From: Caldifarciminota bacterium
GTDB taxonomy: Bacteria > Hydrothermota > Tepidihabitantia > SM23-42
Direction: 5' to 3'
NCBI GenBank assembly: GCA_020349965.1
Contig: CP070705.1
Location: 823,569-887,568 of the forward strand
Length of the DNA stretch: 64,000 nucleotides
The translations under genes and the position numbers were made by a program. Each line of letters opens with the position of its first letter. The first letter of the stretch is position 1. The notes under the pieces were generated by a model. The model was not told the origin of the DNA, searched no databases, and was given only the letters and a program-made list of their open reading frames with translations. Of the stretch, positions 8,171-17,102 are shown piece after piece.

Positions 8171-10864
8171 ATGAGTATTTCAAAGTACGCTGTAGTGATT
8201 GTCCTCATCAGTGCATCGATATGGGCGGATTGGGATAGGCGGTGGTATGATGCAAATCAGTGGCGAGTAAGTATCTCCAATTACGGCAAGTTCGATGCGC
8301 CCAGTCAAGCAGCCGGGTTCTGGCCTGGATACACAAATCATAACTATATATATGGTGCCGGGATCTGGATCGGCGGTATTGTACCGAACGGCGATACAGT
8401 TGTCGCGGTCGGCTATATGACGAACAACAGTCGCAGCGAATTCGCCCCTGGTCTACCCTATTCTGATCCCAATGATCCGCAATGGAAAATCTACTTCTCT
8501 ACGGAAGGTAACTATCCATTGCCCGTCTTATCATTCTTTGACAGCTATTGTTGTTTCAACGAATTCGATACTGTCTATCATGTACCCGATTCATTTCATG
8601 TTGCGGAACCTCTGGGAATAACTGTCTACAGGAGAACCCTATCATGGCCATCTTCATGGTATGACGATGTTATATTTGTCGAGTACGTGATAAGGAACGA
8701 CACGACGTATTCGTTGAACAATGTCTATGCGGGCATGGGCATGGATTTTGACATCGGCAATGAGGCCGGTGTATCAGCTAATGATCTGACCGGCTTGGAT
8801 CTGACACGTAAGCTTGGGTTCGGCTATCAACAATACAACGAACCGACGTGGGATTGGACAGGCAAATTTGGGTTGAAACTTCTGTCCGACCATCCGGTTG
8901 CTGCATTCAAGAGATTCATACTTGCAAATGAGCCTATTTGGGACCGAGAGAAATACCTCCTGCTGGCTGGCTACGATTTTGAAACAGGCATATACAATCC
9001 GTATGATTCTCTCACTCCAACGCCGGGTGATCAGAGATTTGCGCTGTCGGTGGGTCCGTTCAATCTGCAGGCCGGTGACAGCATTCTCTTGGATTACGTT
9101 ATAATCGGCGCGAGGGACACGTCGGTTTATGATACCACGGATCTGAAGCGCAAGGCGGATGCTGCCCAGGTTTTCTACGAAAATTACCAGATTTACGGCA
9201 GTCATGATGTGGTGGTCAATTATCCAAACGGCGGTGAGGTCCTCAGCGGCAACGTCATGCTTAACTACAATGCAACTTCGAGTACGGGTAATCCTCTGCA
9301 GGTCAATGTTATACATTCGTCTGATGCCGGCCTATCGTGGACAACTATTGATTCCCTGCTCGCTAACAGTGGTACATACAATTGGAACACGGCAAATCAC
9401 CCGGACGGAGTCTTGCATAGAATCGGCATTTTTGCATTCGATTCTTTGACCGTTGGTTGTGATCGGTCCGACGGCATTTTCACGATTGATAATCCTGGCA
9501 ATGCAGCGCCCTTATTGATACTGCTCTCGCCTTCGACAGGGGATACGCTTTCTGGTAGTTATGACGTCACTTGGTTTGCAGGTGATCCTGAATTTGGGGA
9601 TTCTCTGCTTTTAGATATCTATTTCAAGAATCAATATGATACCGCTTTCATTACCTTGGCATCCAATGAACTTAATGACAGCATCTATACCTGGAACACG
9701 GTTCCCTATCGCAATGGCTCTGGAACCTTGATAGTTGAGACTCATGATGAAGAGTTCACGGTTGCAGAAACCGTTCAAGTTTGCCTCTTGAATCAAATCT
9801 CGGGTGGTACAATGGAGCACATTCAGGGGCTGAACAATATCGTTGATCTTTCTGTGCTAGTACACGATGCCCAACAGATAACAGGGCATACATATGAACT
9901 TAGATTTCTCGAATATCGGCGTTATGACTACTGGCCAGAGTACATATATGAAATAGTAGATTCTAACACCGGTGTGACCGTACTTGATTCATACAGCCTT
10001 AGAAACGGCTACATTGGTACAATCACCGGTATTCGCATTGACGATTACTCACCCATAGTAGACGGCTTCTCCATTAGAACATTGAGTGACGGTGGTGGTA
10101 CTCCAATCATATGTCAGGCTAATTTTACTCATGATTCAGTAAGAGTCATTTCAGGAACATACCCTGAAGATTCAATTGCTTTTGAAATGACGTATTACTA
10201 TTGGTGGGCATATCGTGGTGCACGCATGCAGTTGGATTGGATAAGCCACTCTAATGGCGGCTTAACGCTATTGGTCACGGATTTAGATTATGGTGATACG
10301 ATTCCATATAAGCCCTACAGACGTCTGCCACCATTGAATCCTGATAGTGCTTTTGGTTGGTGTTTTTACAGATACCCTACTATCCCCATTACCGTACCTT
10401 CCGATACGCTTCGATTCGATGATACAGATATCAATCTGTGCGGTCAGGCCGTACGATTCTCGCGCGCTGTTCCACCACCCCAGGTTGGTGACCGCTGGAT
10501 CGTCTATCCGTCTCAATATTCACCGCCGATCAAAGGCAATGTCTATCGTTTTACTCCCACCGGTATTGCGGAACATGAGGATCAAATCGCAGTAGTGGGC
10601 TTTCAGATATATCCAGTGCCGTGTACGAAGAATCTGACGATTGCATATAGCTTTCCTCAAAGACAGAACGTTACCTTGACGATCTACGATGTGTTAGGTC
10701 GGCAGGTGGCGAAACTGAAAGATGGTATAGAGAATCCAGGTCAGTACAACATAATCTGGACTGGTCTGGATGATAGAAACCGAGAAGTCTCAGCCGGTGT
10801 ATATTTTTGCCGTCTGGAAACGGAGGATTGCAGGGAAACAAAGAAACTCATAATGCTGAAGTAG
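8171..10864 (+). CDS. Large secreted protein with C-terminal sorting domain
   Basis: The 897-aa protein starts with a signal peptide (MSISKYAVVIVLISASIWA). It ends in a FlgD-Ig-like, type IX secretion-style sorting domain: IYPVPCTKNLTIAYSF, then IYDVLGRQVAKL, then SAGVYFCRLE, ending KKLIMLK. Two Ig-like modules are visible near the middle. Each opens with a conserved pattern: NYPNGGEVLSGNV at about 349, and LLSPSTGDTLSGSYDV about 100 residues later. The first 340 residues have no recognisable catalytic motif. It is monocistronic with its own promoter and RBS. Function is unknown; cell-surface or extracellular location is the supportable part. No type IX transport genes occur in the window. 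Confidence 0.8.
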   Translation: MSISKYAVVIVLISASIWADWDRRWYDANQWRVSISNYGKFDAPSQAAGFWPGYTNHNYIYGAGIWIGGIVPNGDTVVAVGYMTNNSRSEFAPGLPYSDPNDPQWKIYFSTEGNYPLPVLSFFDSYCCFNEFDTVYHVPDSFHVAEPLGITVYRRTLSWPSSWYDDVIFVEYVIRNDTTYSLNNVYAGMGMDFDIGNEAGVSANDLTGLDLTRKLGFGYQQYNEPTWDWTGKFGLKLLSDHPVAAFKRFILANEPIWDREKYLLLAGYDFETGIYNPYDSLTPTPGDQRFALSVGPFNLQAGDSILLDYVIIGARDTSVYDTTDLKRKADAAQVFYENYQIYGSHDVVVNYPNGGEVLSGNVMLNYNATSSTGNPLQVNVIHSSDAGLSWTTIDSLLANSGTYNWNTANHPDGVLHRIGIFAFDSLTVGCDRSDGIFTIDNPGNAAPLLILLSPSTGDTLSGSYDVTWFAGDPEFGDSLLLDIYFKNQYDTAFITLASNELNDSIYTWNTVPYRNGSGTLIVETHDEEFTVAETVQVCLLNQISGGTMEHIQGLNNIVDLSVLVHDAQQITGHTYELRFLEYRRYDYWPEYIYEIVDSNTGVTVLDSYSLRNGYIGTITGIRIDDYSPIVDGFSIRTLSDGGGTPIICQANFTHDSVRVISGTYPEDSIAFEMTYYYWWAYRGARMQLDWISHSNGGLTLLVTDLDYGDTIPYKPYRRLPPLNPDSAFGWCFYRYPTIPITVPSDTLRFDDTDINLCGQAVRFSRAVPPPQVGDRWIVYPSQYSPPIKGNVYRFTPTGIAEHEDQIAVVGFQIYPVPCTKNLTIAYSFPQRQNVTLTIYDVLGRQVAKLKDGIENPGQYNIIWTGLDDRNREVSAGVYFCRLETEDCRETKKLIMLK

Positions 10865-10989
10865 AAACCGAGCGCAAAGAAGCGCGATTCTGCGTACTTA
10901 ACGGTTGTAGCTCGTAGTAACACAACGCTCTGGTGACTTGATATCCTAATGACATTACAAGGTTATTGTTATATTTTGTGATTGTCCAG

Positions 10990-11017
10990 TTGATTTTCGT
11001 GGCTTTTTGCTTAAAAT
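10990..11017 (+). promoter_or_regulatory. Promoter, leaderless start for 11024
   Basis: -35 TTGATT (10990-10995), 16-bp spacer, -10 TAAAAT (11012-11017), then 6 nt to ATG 11024. No Shine-Dalgarno is possible in such a transcript. Confidence 0.7.
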
Positions 11018-11023
11018 TAGCCG

Positions 11024-13147
11024 ATGCGGCGCGTTGACACGGTTATCTTCCTTACGGGTTTTGTCACGGTGGTTGCGCAGACCGTCATCATTCGCGAAGC
11101 GCTCTCTGTTTTCAGCGGCAACGAACTCGTTTCCGGGATCCTCCTCGCTACCTGGCTCGTCTGGGTTGGCCTGGGTAGCATTGTCTATGCCAGATTCAAC
11201 CCAGGACGTGATCCAACGACGAATTATGCGATCTTGCTATCAGCCCTCTGCATTCTCCTTTTTGCCTCATTGTGTACCATTAGATTGGGGCCGCGACTGT
11301 TCGGCCTCCCGGTCGGCGAGATAATTGATCTCGGTAAGATCATACTTATTTCGAATCTTACCTTGGCGCCTGTCTGCATTGTATTCGGCATGCTGTTTCC
11401 AGCCGCATGCCGGATTCTGCCGGCAGAAAGAGTGTATTTCGTGGAGAGCCTCGGTGCATTCGTAGGCGGCATCTTCACCTCTCTTCTGCTCGTCGCGGTA
11501 CTGCCACCCTTCGGCATTATTATTCTATCGATTATGATCATTGTCATGGCTATACTCGTGGTGAAACGGCGGTTGCGGTTCATCCTTCTGCCGCTGATAC
11601 TCGCCGTCGTCTTTGCTCGATTGGATCCTATCGAAATATTCTTCCGTGAGATTCAGATGGGCACGCGGGATGTCATTGGCCTGGAGGAATCGAGATATGG
11701 AATGATTGCCGTGACGCGAACGGAGAACCAGCATAACTTCTACACGAATGGCCTGTACGATTTTTCCTATCCCGACAAGTACTCGAGCGAGGAAGCCGTT
11801 CACTATGTGATGCTCCTTCATCGGAGTCCAGAGGAGGTGCTCCTAATTGGCGGCGGCATCGGAGAGGGCGTCGAAGAGATCCTGAAGCATCCCAGTGTCA
11901 GGGAAGTGACATATGTTGAGCTCGATCCGCTGATCCTCAGAATGGGGAGGGAATACCTCGGGGAGACGCTCGAGGGCAGAGAGAAGGTGAACGTAGTCAT
12001 CGGCGACGCACGGTACTACGTGAAGCGTTCTGCCGTTTCGTACGACGCAGTTATCGTCAATCTGCCCGATCCGGTGAACGCTCAGATTAATCGTTTCTAT
12101 ACTGAAGAATTCTTCAAGGAAGTAAAGAGAATCCTCAATCCTGATGGTGTGTTGTCGATACGCATTTCAACTCCTCCAAACATCATCAGCCCCATCTACG
12201 GTGAGTTTTTAAGAACGATGCATAATACATTGAGTTCGGCGTTTAGTAATGTTGTTGTGCTGCCACTTGCCAAAGCGACGTTCATTGCCGGAGGCGGTGT
12301 ACGTCGTGCTGCCGGTATTGTCGATACGCTGAGTAATCGGAGTGACAGAAGGCGGCTGAATCTGACCTATGTAAACGATTACTATTTCAGATACGACCTT
12401 TCTAATGAAAGGATTGCGTATATGAACGACAGAATTGCCGAATCGAAAGGTTACAGGAACAGCGACCTCAAGCCGGTTTGTTACTATTTTTCTTCGGTAC
12501 TGTGGGGCGGCATTCTTACCAGTTACGTTAGGAACGCCTTCATTAATCTGTTCGACCTGCCGCCCGTGCTTTTCTTTTTGCCGCTTCTTCTTATCTTCTT
12601 CTTTTATCGACGCAGATCGATGATCTATTTGTCGGTACTTGCCGTGGGGGCGAGCGAAATTTCAGCCGAGGTGATTCTGATCGTGCTCTTTCAGGTCTTC
12701 TATGGATACATCTATGGATGGATTGGCGCGATCATCGCCTGCTATATGTTGGGACTAGCAGGAGGTACGCTGATGTACTTGAAAGTACCTGCGTTGAAAA
12801 GAACGCCTCTGGCCAACCTGGTGCGGGTTGAGTTAGCCCTGAGCCTGTATTTCGCGCTTGTGATCGGCGTGGCAATATTGCAGCCTTCTTTCGTTAATGT
12901 GATCATCGCATTCCTGGTTCTTGCTGGTGGTTTCATCGGAGGAATGCATTTTCCGCTGAGTGTCGCGGTGCTCGACAGGCAGCATGCGGGTGTTATCTAT
13001 GGCATCGATCTGGTCGGTTCAAGCGTCGGCGCACTCGTTACGGCGACGCTCTTGATACCGATACTGGGTATCATCCAAACCCTCTTGGTCTTCCTGCTGA
13101 TGAATATGCTCGCCGGTATTGGTCTTGTCACGATTCGTATGCGTTAG
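11024..13147 (+). CDS. Polytopic membrane protein with spermidine-synthase-like domain
   Basis: The 707-aa protein has an N-terminal membrane half of about six spans (residues 5-200). A soluble Rossmann methyltransferase or aminopropyltransferase domain follows (about 210-420), then a second membrane half of about seven spans (495-705). The SAM or decarboxylated-SAM site is clear: LLIGGGIGEG at 273-282, VELDP at 298-302 and GDAR at 327-330. The loop that reads DxxDP in true spermidine synthases is VNLPDP here (N346, D349), so the catalytic Asp is Asn. It is therefore doubtful that it makes spermidine. Such fused proteins are usually annotated as spermidine synthase or fused MFS/spermidine synthase; their substrate is unknown. 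It is monocistronic and leaderless. Confidence 0.85.
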   Translation: MRRVDTVIFLTGFVTVVAQTVIIREALSVFSGNELVSGILLATWLVWVGLGSIVYARFNPGRDPTTNYAILLSALCILLFASLCTIRLGPRLFGLPVGEIIDLGKIILISNLTLAPVCIVFGMLFPAACRILPAERVYFVESLGAFVGGIFTSLLLVAVLPPFGIIILSIMIIVMAILVVKRRLRFILLPLILAVVFARLDPIEIFFREIQMGTRDVIGLEESRYGMIAVTRTENQHNFYTNGLYDFSYPDKYSSEEAVHYVMLLHRSPEEVLLIGGGIGEGVEEILKHPSVREVTYVELDPLILRMGREYLGETLEGREKVNVVIGDARYYVKRSAVSYDAVIVNLPDPVNAQINRFYTEEFFKEVKRILNPDGVLSIRISTPPNIISPIYGEFLRTMHNTLSSAFSNVVVLPLAKATFIAGGGVRRAAGIVDTLSNRSDRRRLNLTYVNDYYFRYDLSNERIAYMNDRIAESKGYRNSDLKPVCYYFSSVLWGGILTSYVRNAFINLFDLPPVLFFLPLLLIFFFYRRRSMIYLSVLAVGASEISAEVILIVLFQVFYGYIYGWIGAIIACYMLGLAGGTLMYLKVPALKRTPLANLVRVELALSLYFALVIGVAILQPSFVNVIIAFLVLAGGFIGGMHFPLSVAVLDRQHAGVIYGIDLVGSSVGALVTATLLIPILGIIQTLLVFLLMNMLAGIGLVTIRMR

Positions 13148-13183
13148 CAGTCGGGAGACGAAGGCGCTATGATTCTTAATGTA

Positions 13184-14059
13184 CTACTGCGTCAATCTCT
13201 TCAGCGCTTCTCTGTAGCGTTCGACCGTCTTGTCGACGATGTCGGGAGGCAATTCGGGCGGCTCTGAATTCCTGTTCCAATCAGTGCTCAGGAGGAAATC
13301 GCGCACGAATTGCTTGTCAAAGGAAATGAGCGAGCGCTCTTTGTCATAGCACTCTTTATCCCAGAAGCGACTCGAATCCGGCGTGAAGATCTCATCGATA
13401 AGGATTATCTTTCCGTTCACTCTTCCGAATTCGAACTTGGTGTCGGCAATGATGAGTCCCCGCTCCAGGGCATAGTCGTGGGCGAAATTATACAGTTCGA
13501 TGGTCTTGTGCCTTATGTATTCCGCGTCTTTCGCGGGCACAGTCTTCTTCATCTCTTCAAATGTGATGTTGATATCGTGTCCGGAGTAGGACTTCGTCGC
13601 TGGCGTGAATAAGGGAGTATGGAATCTATCGCCTTTCTTGAGATTGCTGCATGCTACACCGCCGACGATACCAGTCTTTTCATATTCAGTCCAGGCTGAG
13701 CCGGTAATATAACCGCGGGCAACGCATTCAACATCGATGACATTCGTTTTCTTGACCAGCATGGAGCGACCTTGAAGGATGTCTCTGTATTCGTGCACGG
13801 CCGAAGGATAGGCACCGACGTCATCTGTAATGAAGTGATTATCTATGATGTGTTTTGTTGCATTGAACCACAGCACAGACAGTTGTGTCAGTATTTCACC
13901 TTTGTGCGGTATCAACGTTGGAAGAATATAGTCAAACGCAGATATGCGATCGGTCGCACAAATAAGCAGCTGGTCGCCGAGATCGAACACCTCTCTGACT
14001 TTGCCGGATTTGAGTTTGGTGGCTGCCGGTATGTCGATTGAGGCTATTGCCTTGGTCAT
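13184..14059 (-). CDS. purC: Phosphoribosylaminoimidazole-succinocarboxamide synthase
   Basis: PurC joins CAIR and aspartate in purine synthesis. The 291-aa protein has KSGKVREVFDLGD near the N-terminus, ATDRISAFD, the core VARGYITGSAW and the later DTKFEFG and IDEIFTPDSSRFW motifs. It is of the longer plant/yeast-like class rather than the 240-aa type. An ATG 33 bp further upstream is in frame but lies inside the promoter. ATG 14059 sits 5 nt after the -10 and begins the family-like sequence MTKAIASIDIP. It converges with the 11024 gene. purN and purF are elsewhere in the window, so the pathway is scattered. Confidence 0.95.
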   Translation of the reverse strand: MTKAIASIDIPAATKLKSGKVREVFDLGDQLLICATDRISAFDYILPTLIPHKGEILTQLSVLWFNATKHIIDNHFITDDVGAYPSAVHEYRDILQGRSMLVKKTNVIDVECVARGYITGSAWTEYEKTGIVGGVACSNLKKGDRFHTPLFTPATKSYSGHDINITFEEMKKTVPAKDAEYIRHKTIELYNFAHDYALERGLIIADTKFEFGRVNGKIILIDEIFTPDSSRFWDKECYDKERSLISFDKQFVRDFLLSTDWNRNSEPPELPPDIVDKTVERYREALKRLTQ

Positions 14060-14064
14060 GTCGT

Positions 14065-14092
14065 ATTCTACCTGACTGGCAGGTTTTGTCAA
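14065..14092 (-). promoter_or_regulatory. purC promoter, leaderless
   Basis: Minus strand -35 TTGACA (14092-14087), 16-bp spacer, -10 TAGAAT (14070-14065), 5 nt to ATG 14059. It decides the purC start against the longer ORF. Confidence 0.8.
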
Positions 14093-14215
14093 GCACTGGC
14101 AATCTTGACGTGTGCCAATCGTGGTTTATAATGATTTATATCACGTATGTCCGGAGTCATGTTTTGCGCAGGTTTCGTGTGATGATAATGACATTGAATT
14201 GGGGAGGGAAAAGGT

Positions 14216-15649
14216 ATGATGAAACGTTTCTTTCGCGGAGCCATGGTATTACTACCGTGCCTTTTTTGCATTAGCCGGGCCACGATTTTCTATGTACATC
14301 CCGATTCTTCTCTGAACTCAATACAGGTGGCTCTCGATTTGTGCGCGACCGGAGACACCGTTCTAGTCGCACCCGGTATCTACCGTGAGAGTATTACCTG
14401 GCCGTACATCCAGGGCGTCCAACTTTTGAGCGAATCCGGTGCCGATACGACGATCATTGACGGCGGCGGCAACGGCAGCGTAATCCATCTGTCGCTAATG
14501 GCAGGGGATTCTGCGACCGTGATACAGGGTTTTACGATAAGAAGCGGCAATGCATGGTTGGGCGGGGGCATCTATTGTGTCGGCGGCAGACCTTTGATCA
14601 CTGGCAATATCATAACCGGAAATGTTGCTGATTGGCCGATCGATTGTATGGTTCCTTTGCTCGATTGCCGGACCGGACCACCGCCGCAGGGTGGTGGAAT
14701 CTACACCGAGTGGTCATCTGCCGTCATAACCGACAACATCATAAGTAATAATAATGCGCTGCAGAATGGTGGTGGTATTGCCTGTTTCTGCGACGCGGCA
14801 AACATTTCACCATTGATTCTTAATAATATGATCACGGGCAATACGGCACATAACGGCGGCGGTTTGTATATCGATTGCCCGTTCACTCTAACCGAGGTCA
14901 GAGAAAACATGATCTCCGGAAATGCCGCCATCTGCGGAGGAGGGGTTGCATGCTATTACGCATTCATGCCGCTACTCAAGATCGTCAGGAATCTCATTAC
15001 CGGGAACGTGGCTGATTCTGCGGGCGGAGGTATCTGGTGTTATTTGGCGTCGTCGCCTCTAATCGATAGCTGTACCATAACCGGCAATACGGGCGATGGA
15101 ATATATAGCGGTTACTTTTCTTCACCGATCGTTTCCTGGAATGACATCACCGATAATCTGGGATTCGGCATCCGTAATGATGATCCCACATACCCCGTAA
15201 TTGCCGAGAATAACTGGTGGGGGGATGCATCGGGTCCCTATCACCCAACGACCAATCCAGGCGGAACAGGCGACACGGTCAGCGATTATGTTGATTTCGA
15301 ACCATGGCTGACAATGCCGGGCGTCAGCGCATCGACGGCCCAATCTCGTCCGGCAAGCGTACTGAAGATTTATCCAAATCCAGTCGTTAATTCCGTCTGG
15401 ATACGATACTCCATATCTGAAGTAGTAAATAGTAGACCGAACGCGGTGGTCAGTATGAAGATATACGACTCGGCTGGCCGATTGGTGAAGTCCTTAGAAC
15501 CAGTATCGAGTGGCGAGAATCAAGAATCCTCAGTTTACTGGAACGGGACCGATTGCTTGGGCAGAACTCTGCCGAGCGGGGTCTACTTAGTGAAGTTCGA
15601 AACAGAACATTACACGGAAACAGAGAAGATAGTATTGCTGAGACAATAA
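14216..15649 (+). CDS. Secreted right-handed beta-helix protein with C-terminal sorting domain
   Basis: The 477-aa product has a signal peptide (MMKRFFRGAMVLLPCLFCIS). A parallel beta-helix of about a dozen turns follows, with recurring units such as ITGNIITGN, ISGNAAICGGG, ITGNVADSAGGG and ITGNTGDGI, and a closing motif NNWWGDASGPYHP. The C-terminal 90 residues are a FlgD-like type IX sorting domain (LKIYPNPVVNSVWIRY, KIYDSAGRLVKSL, LPSGVYLVKFE). These helices often bind or cleave polysaccharide, but no catalytic residues can be picked out, so enzyme activity is not claimed. GGGAGGG lies about 8 nt before ATG. Only a weak promoter (TTTTGC-N16-GATAAT) is visible upstream. Confidence 0.82.
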   Translation: MMKRFFRGAMVLLPCLFCISRATIFYVHPDSSLNSIQVALDLCATGDTVLVAPGIYRESITWPYIQGVQLLSESGADTTIIDGGGNGSVIHLSLMAGDSATVIQGFTIRSGNAWLGGGIYCVGGRPLITGNIITGNVADWPIDCMVPLLDCRTGPPPQGGGIYTEWSSAVITDNIISNNNALQNGGGIACFCDAANISPLILNNMITGNTAHNGGGLYIDCPFTLTEVRENMISGNAAICGGGVACYYAFMPLLKIVRNLITGNVADSAGGGIWCYLASSPLIDSCTITGNTGDGIYSGYFSSPIVSWNDITDNLGFGIRNDDPTYPVIAENNWWGDASGPYHPTTNPGGTGDTVSDYVDFEPWLTMPGVSASTAQSRPASVLKIYPNPVVNSVWIRYSISEVVNSRPNAVVSMKIYDSAGRLVKSLEPVSSGENQESSVYWNGTDCLGRTLPSGVYLVKFETEHYTETEKIVLLRQ

Positions 15650-15664
15650 CCACTTCCTATACCC

Positions 15665-15692
15665 TTGACACAAAATCAAACATCGGTATAAT
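15665..15692 (+). promoter_or_regulatory. Promoter of lipoprotein at 15757
   Basis: -35 TTGACA (15665-15670), 16-bp spacer, -10 TATAAT (15687-15692). The leader is about 58 nt and carries AAGGAGG at 15747-15753. Confidence 0.8.
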
Positions 15693-15756
15693 TACTTTGC
15701 ACGAGGATGATACCACTTCAAAAAAGCCTGGTATATCCTGCAGAGAAGGAGGAATC

Positions 15757-16590
15757 ATGAAGAAAATTCTGGCGGTATCTCTTGCATGCATGGTGTTATG
15801 GATTGCATGCGGGGGTGAGGATGAAGAAGGATTACCCCAGGTCGAGATAACCTTTCCCGTAGACGGAACCCTTGTCAGTGGGACGATCGACATCACTGCA
15901 GATGCCACGGATGACGTGGGAATTGTGAGCGTAGAGTTCTACATTGACGATTCGTTGGTTTCAACCGATACGATCGAGCCCTATACGCATTCTTGGAGCA
16001 CCGTCGGTCTCGTGGACAGTTCAAGCCATTCCATCTACGCGAGGGCATCTGATACAGATGACAATGAAACAACGTCACAAGAGGTTATTGTAATCGTTTT
16101 TAACGCGTTCTATGCATCTGATGACTTCAATTCCTATCCATCGTCCCTGCCTCAAGATACAACATATGAATTGCTGGATGGAAACGGTAATTGGACTTCG
16201 GTCGATTGGAATGTTATGCGTGAGGAGATAGCATTTGACAGCAACTACATCATGGTTCGGGAGTTTCCGATCAGTTCTAACAACCACGCTACATATCATT
16301 TGACCGCACAGGGGAATATCAGAAATCTGTCAGTCGGGTTTGTCTACATAGAGGAAGCGAATGGCGAGATCTATGTCTATATTTCACCTGATGACAGCAT
16401 TTGGGTCGAGGTGACAGATCAGTTCAATATCTCGACAACGACTGCACCGACGAATACATCGGCGGATCTGGCTACATTCGTAACCGATTATGGCCAGGAT
16501 GTTTTCATCAGATTCAACGCAGATGCTTCGGGTGGAATGGACTGGTATTCGGCGATAGACGACTTCTGGGTTTCCGGCATTATTGAGTAG
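15757..16590 (+). CDS. Putative lipoprotein with Ig-like domain
   Basis: The 277-aa product starts at ATG 15757, just after GAAGGAGG; the longer frame back to 15553 overlaps the upstream gene and this promoter. Residues 1-18 form a lipoprotein signal (MKKILAVSLACMVLWIAC), with C18 the likely lipidated Cys followed by GG. Residues 27-115 form a bacterial Ig-like module (VEITFPVDGTLVSGTIDI, VEFYIDDSLV, YARASDTDDNETT). The C-terminal half resembles a carbohydrate-binding jelly-roll (SDDFNSYPSSLPQ, YVYISPDDSIWVEV). No catalytic residues are apparent. Likely a surface-exposed lipoprotein; substrate unknown. A strong terminator follows. Confidence 0.72.
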   Translation: MKKILAVSLACMVLWIACGGEDEEGLPQVEITFPVDGTLVSGTIDITADATDDVGIVSVEFYIDDSLVSTDTIEPYTHSWSTVGLVDSSSHSIYARASDTDDNETTSQEVIVIVFNAFYASDDFNSYPSSLPQDTTYELLDGNGNWTSVDWNVMREEIAFDSNYIMVREFPISSNNHATYHLTAQGNIRNLSVGFVYIEEANGEIYVYISPDDSIWVEVTDQFNISTTTAPTNTSADLATFVTDYGQDVFIRFNADASGGMDWYSAIDDFWVSGIIE

Positions 16591-16614
16591 CGTAGAGTCC
16601 GGAGAGGGGAAGCA

Positions 16615-16644
16615 GGGGAGTGGCAGGGTCACTCCCCTTTTTTT
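16615..16644 (+). terminator. Intrinsic terminator after lipoprotein gene
   Basis: GGGGAGTG (16615-16622), 7-nt loop, CACTCCCC (16630-16637), then seven Ts to 16644. Confidence 0.92.
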
Positions 16645-16666
16645 CGGCGCCACATAATTGACGTTA

Positions 16667-16694
16667 TTGACAAATCTAGCTCGACATTTATAAT
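16667..16694 (+). promoter_or_regulatory. Consensus promoter of Lys-rich micro-ORF
   Basis: -35 TTGACA (16667-16672), 16-bp spacer, -10 TATAAT (16689-16694). Both hexamers are perfect consensus. The leader carries AGGGAG before ATG 16716. Confidence 0.85.
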
Positions 16695-16715
16695 CATCGT
16701 AGATAGGGAGCAATT

Positions 16716-16817
16716 ATGCCAAAGCAGCCAGATAAAAGAGAGAAAAAGAAACCAAAAGCCAAGAAAGATAAGGATGAAAAAAAAGAAAAGAAGAAGAAAG
16801 CCACCTCGGACTGGTAA
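16716..16817 (+). CDS. 33-aa lysine-rich basic peptide
   Basis: ATG 16716 is preceded by AGGGAG with 6 nt spacing and by a perfect-consensus promoter. The 33 residues run MPKQPDKREKKKPKAK on to a tail ending KKATSDW, with 16 Lys and 1 Arg, no hydrophobic core, and Trp last before TAA at 16815-16817. It is too short for usual gene callers. The composition resembles histone-like or RNA-binding basic tails, but that is only composition. No terminator is seen before the convergent tRNA-Val. Coding status rests on a strong promoter plus RBS plus a clean frame. Confidence 0.6.
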   Translation: MPKQPDKREKKKPKAKKDKDEKKEKKKKATSDW

Positions 16818-16939
16818 TACCACCGACCGCCGGGGACAGGCATAAACTTTTAAACTTCTGCCCTCAGTACCGCTTGGGATCCTCAATTTGGCAGCGCTTT
16901 GTGTCTTCACTTTGCTCGCCACGCAGCACCAAAATGGGA

Positions 16940-17013
16940 TGGGCGGTACTGGATTTGAACCAGTGACCTTTGGTATGTGAGACCAACGCTCTAACCAACT
17001 GAGCTAACCGCCC
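16940..17013 (-). tRNA. tRNA-Val (anticodon CAC)
   Basis: On the minus strand acceptor GGGCGGT/ACCGCCC, D-stem GCTC/GAGC, anticodon stem TTGGT/ACCAA with loop CTCACAT, T-stem ACTGG/CCAGT, discriminator A. Length is 74 nt; CCA is not encoded. Confidence 0.96.
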
Positions 17014-17102
17014 TTTGAAAAATCGTAGTACGTTGAACGTTTACGATGCCCGTTTCGTTCTACGTACAACGTTTTCGTCTTTCGACACTGACAGACGAAA
17101 TA

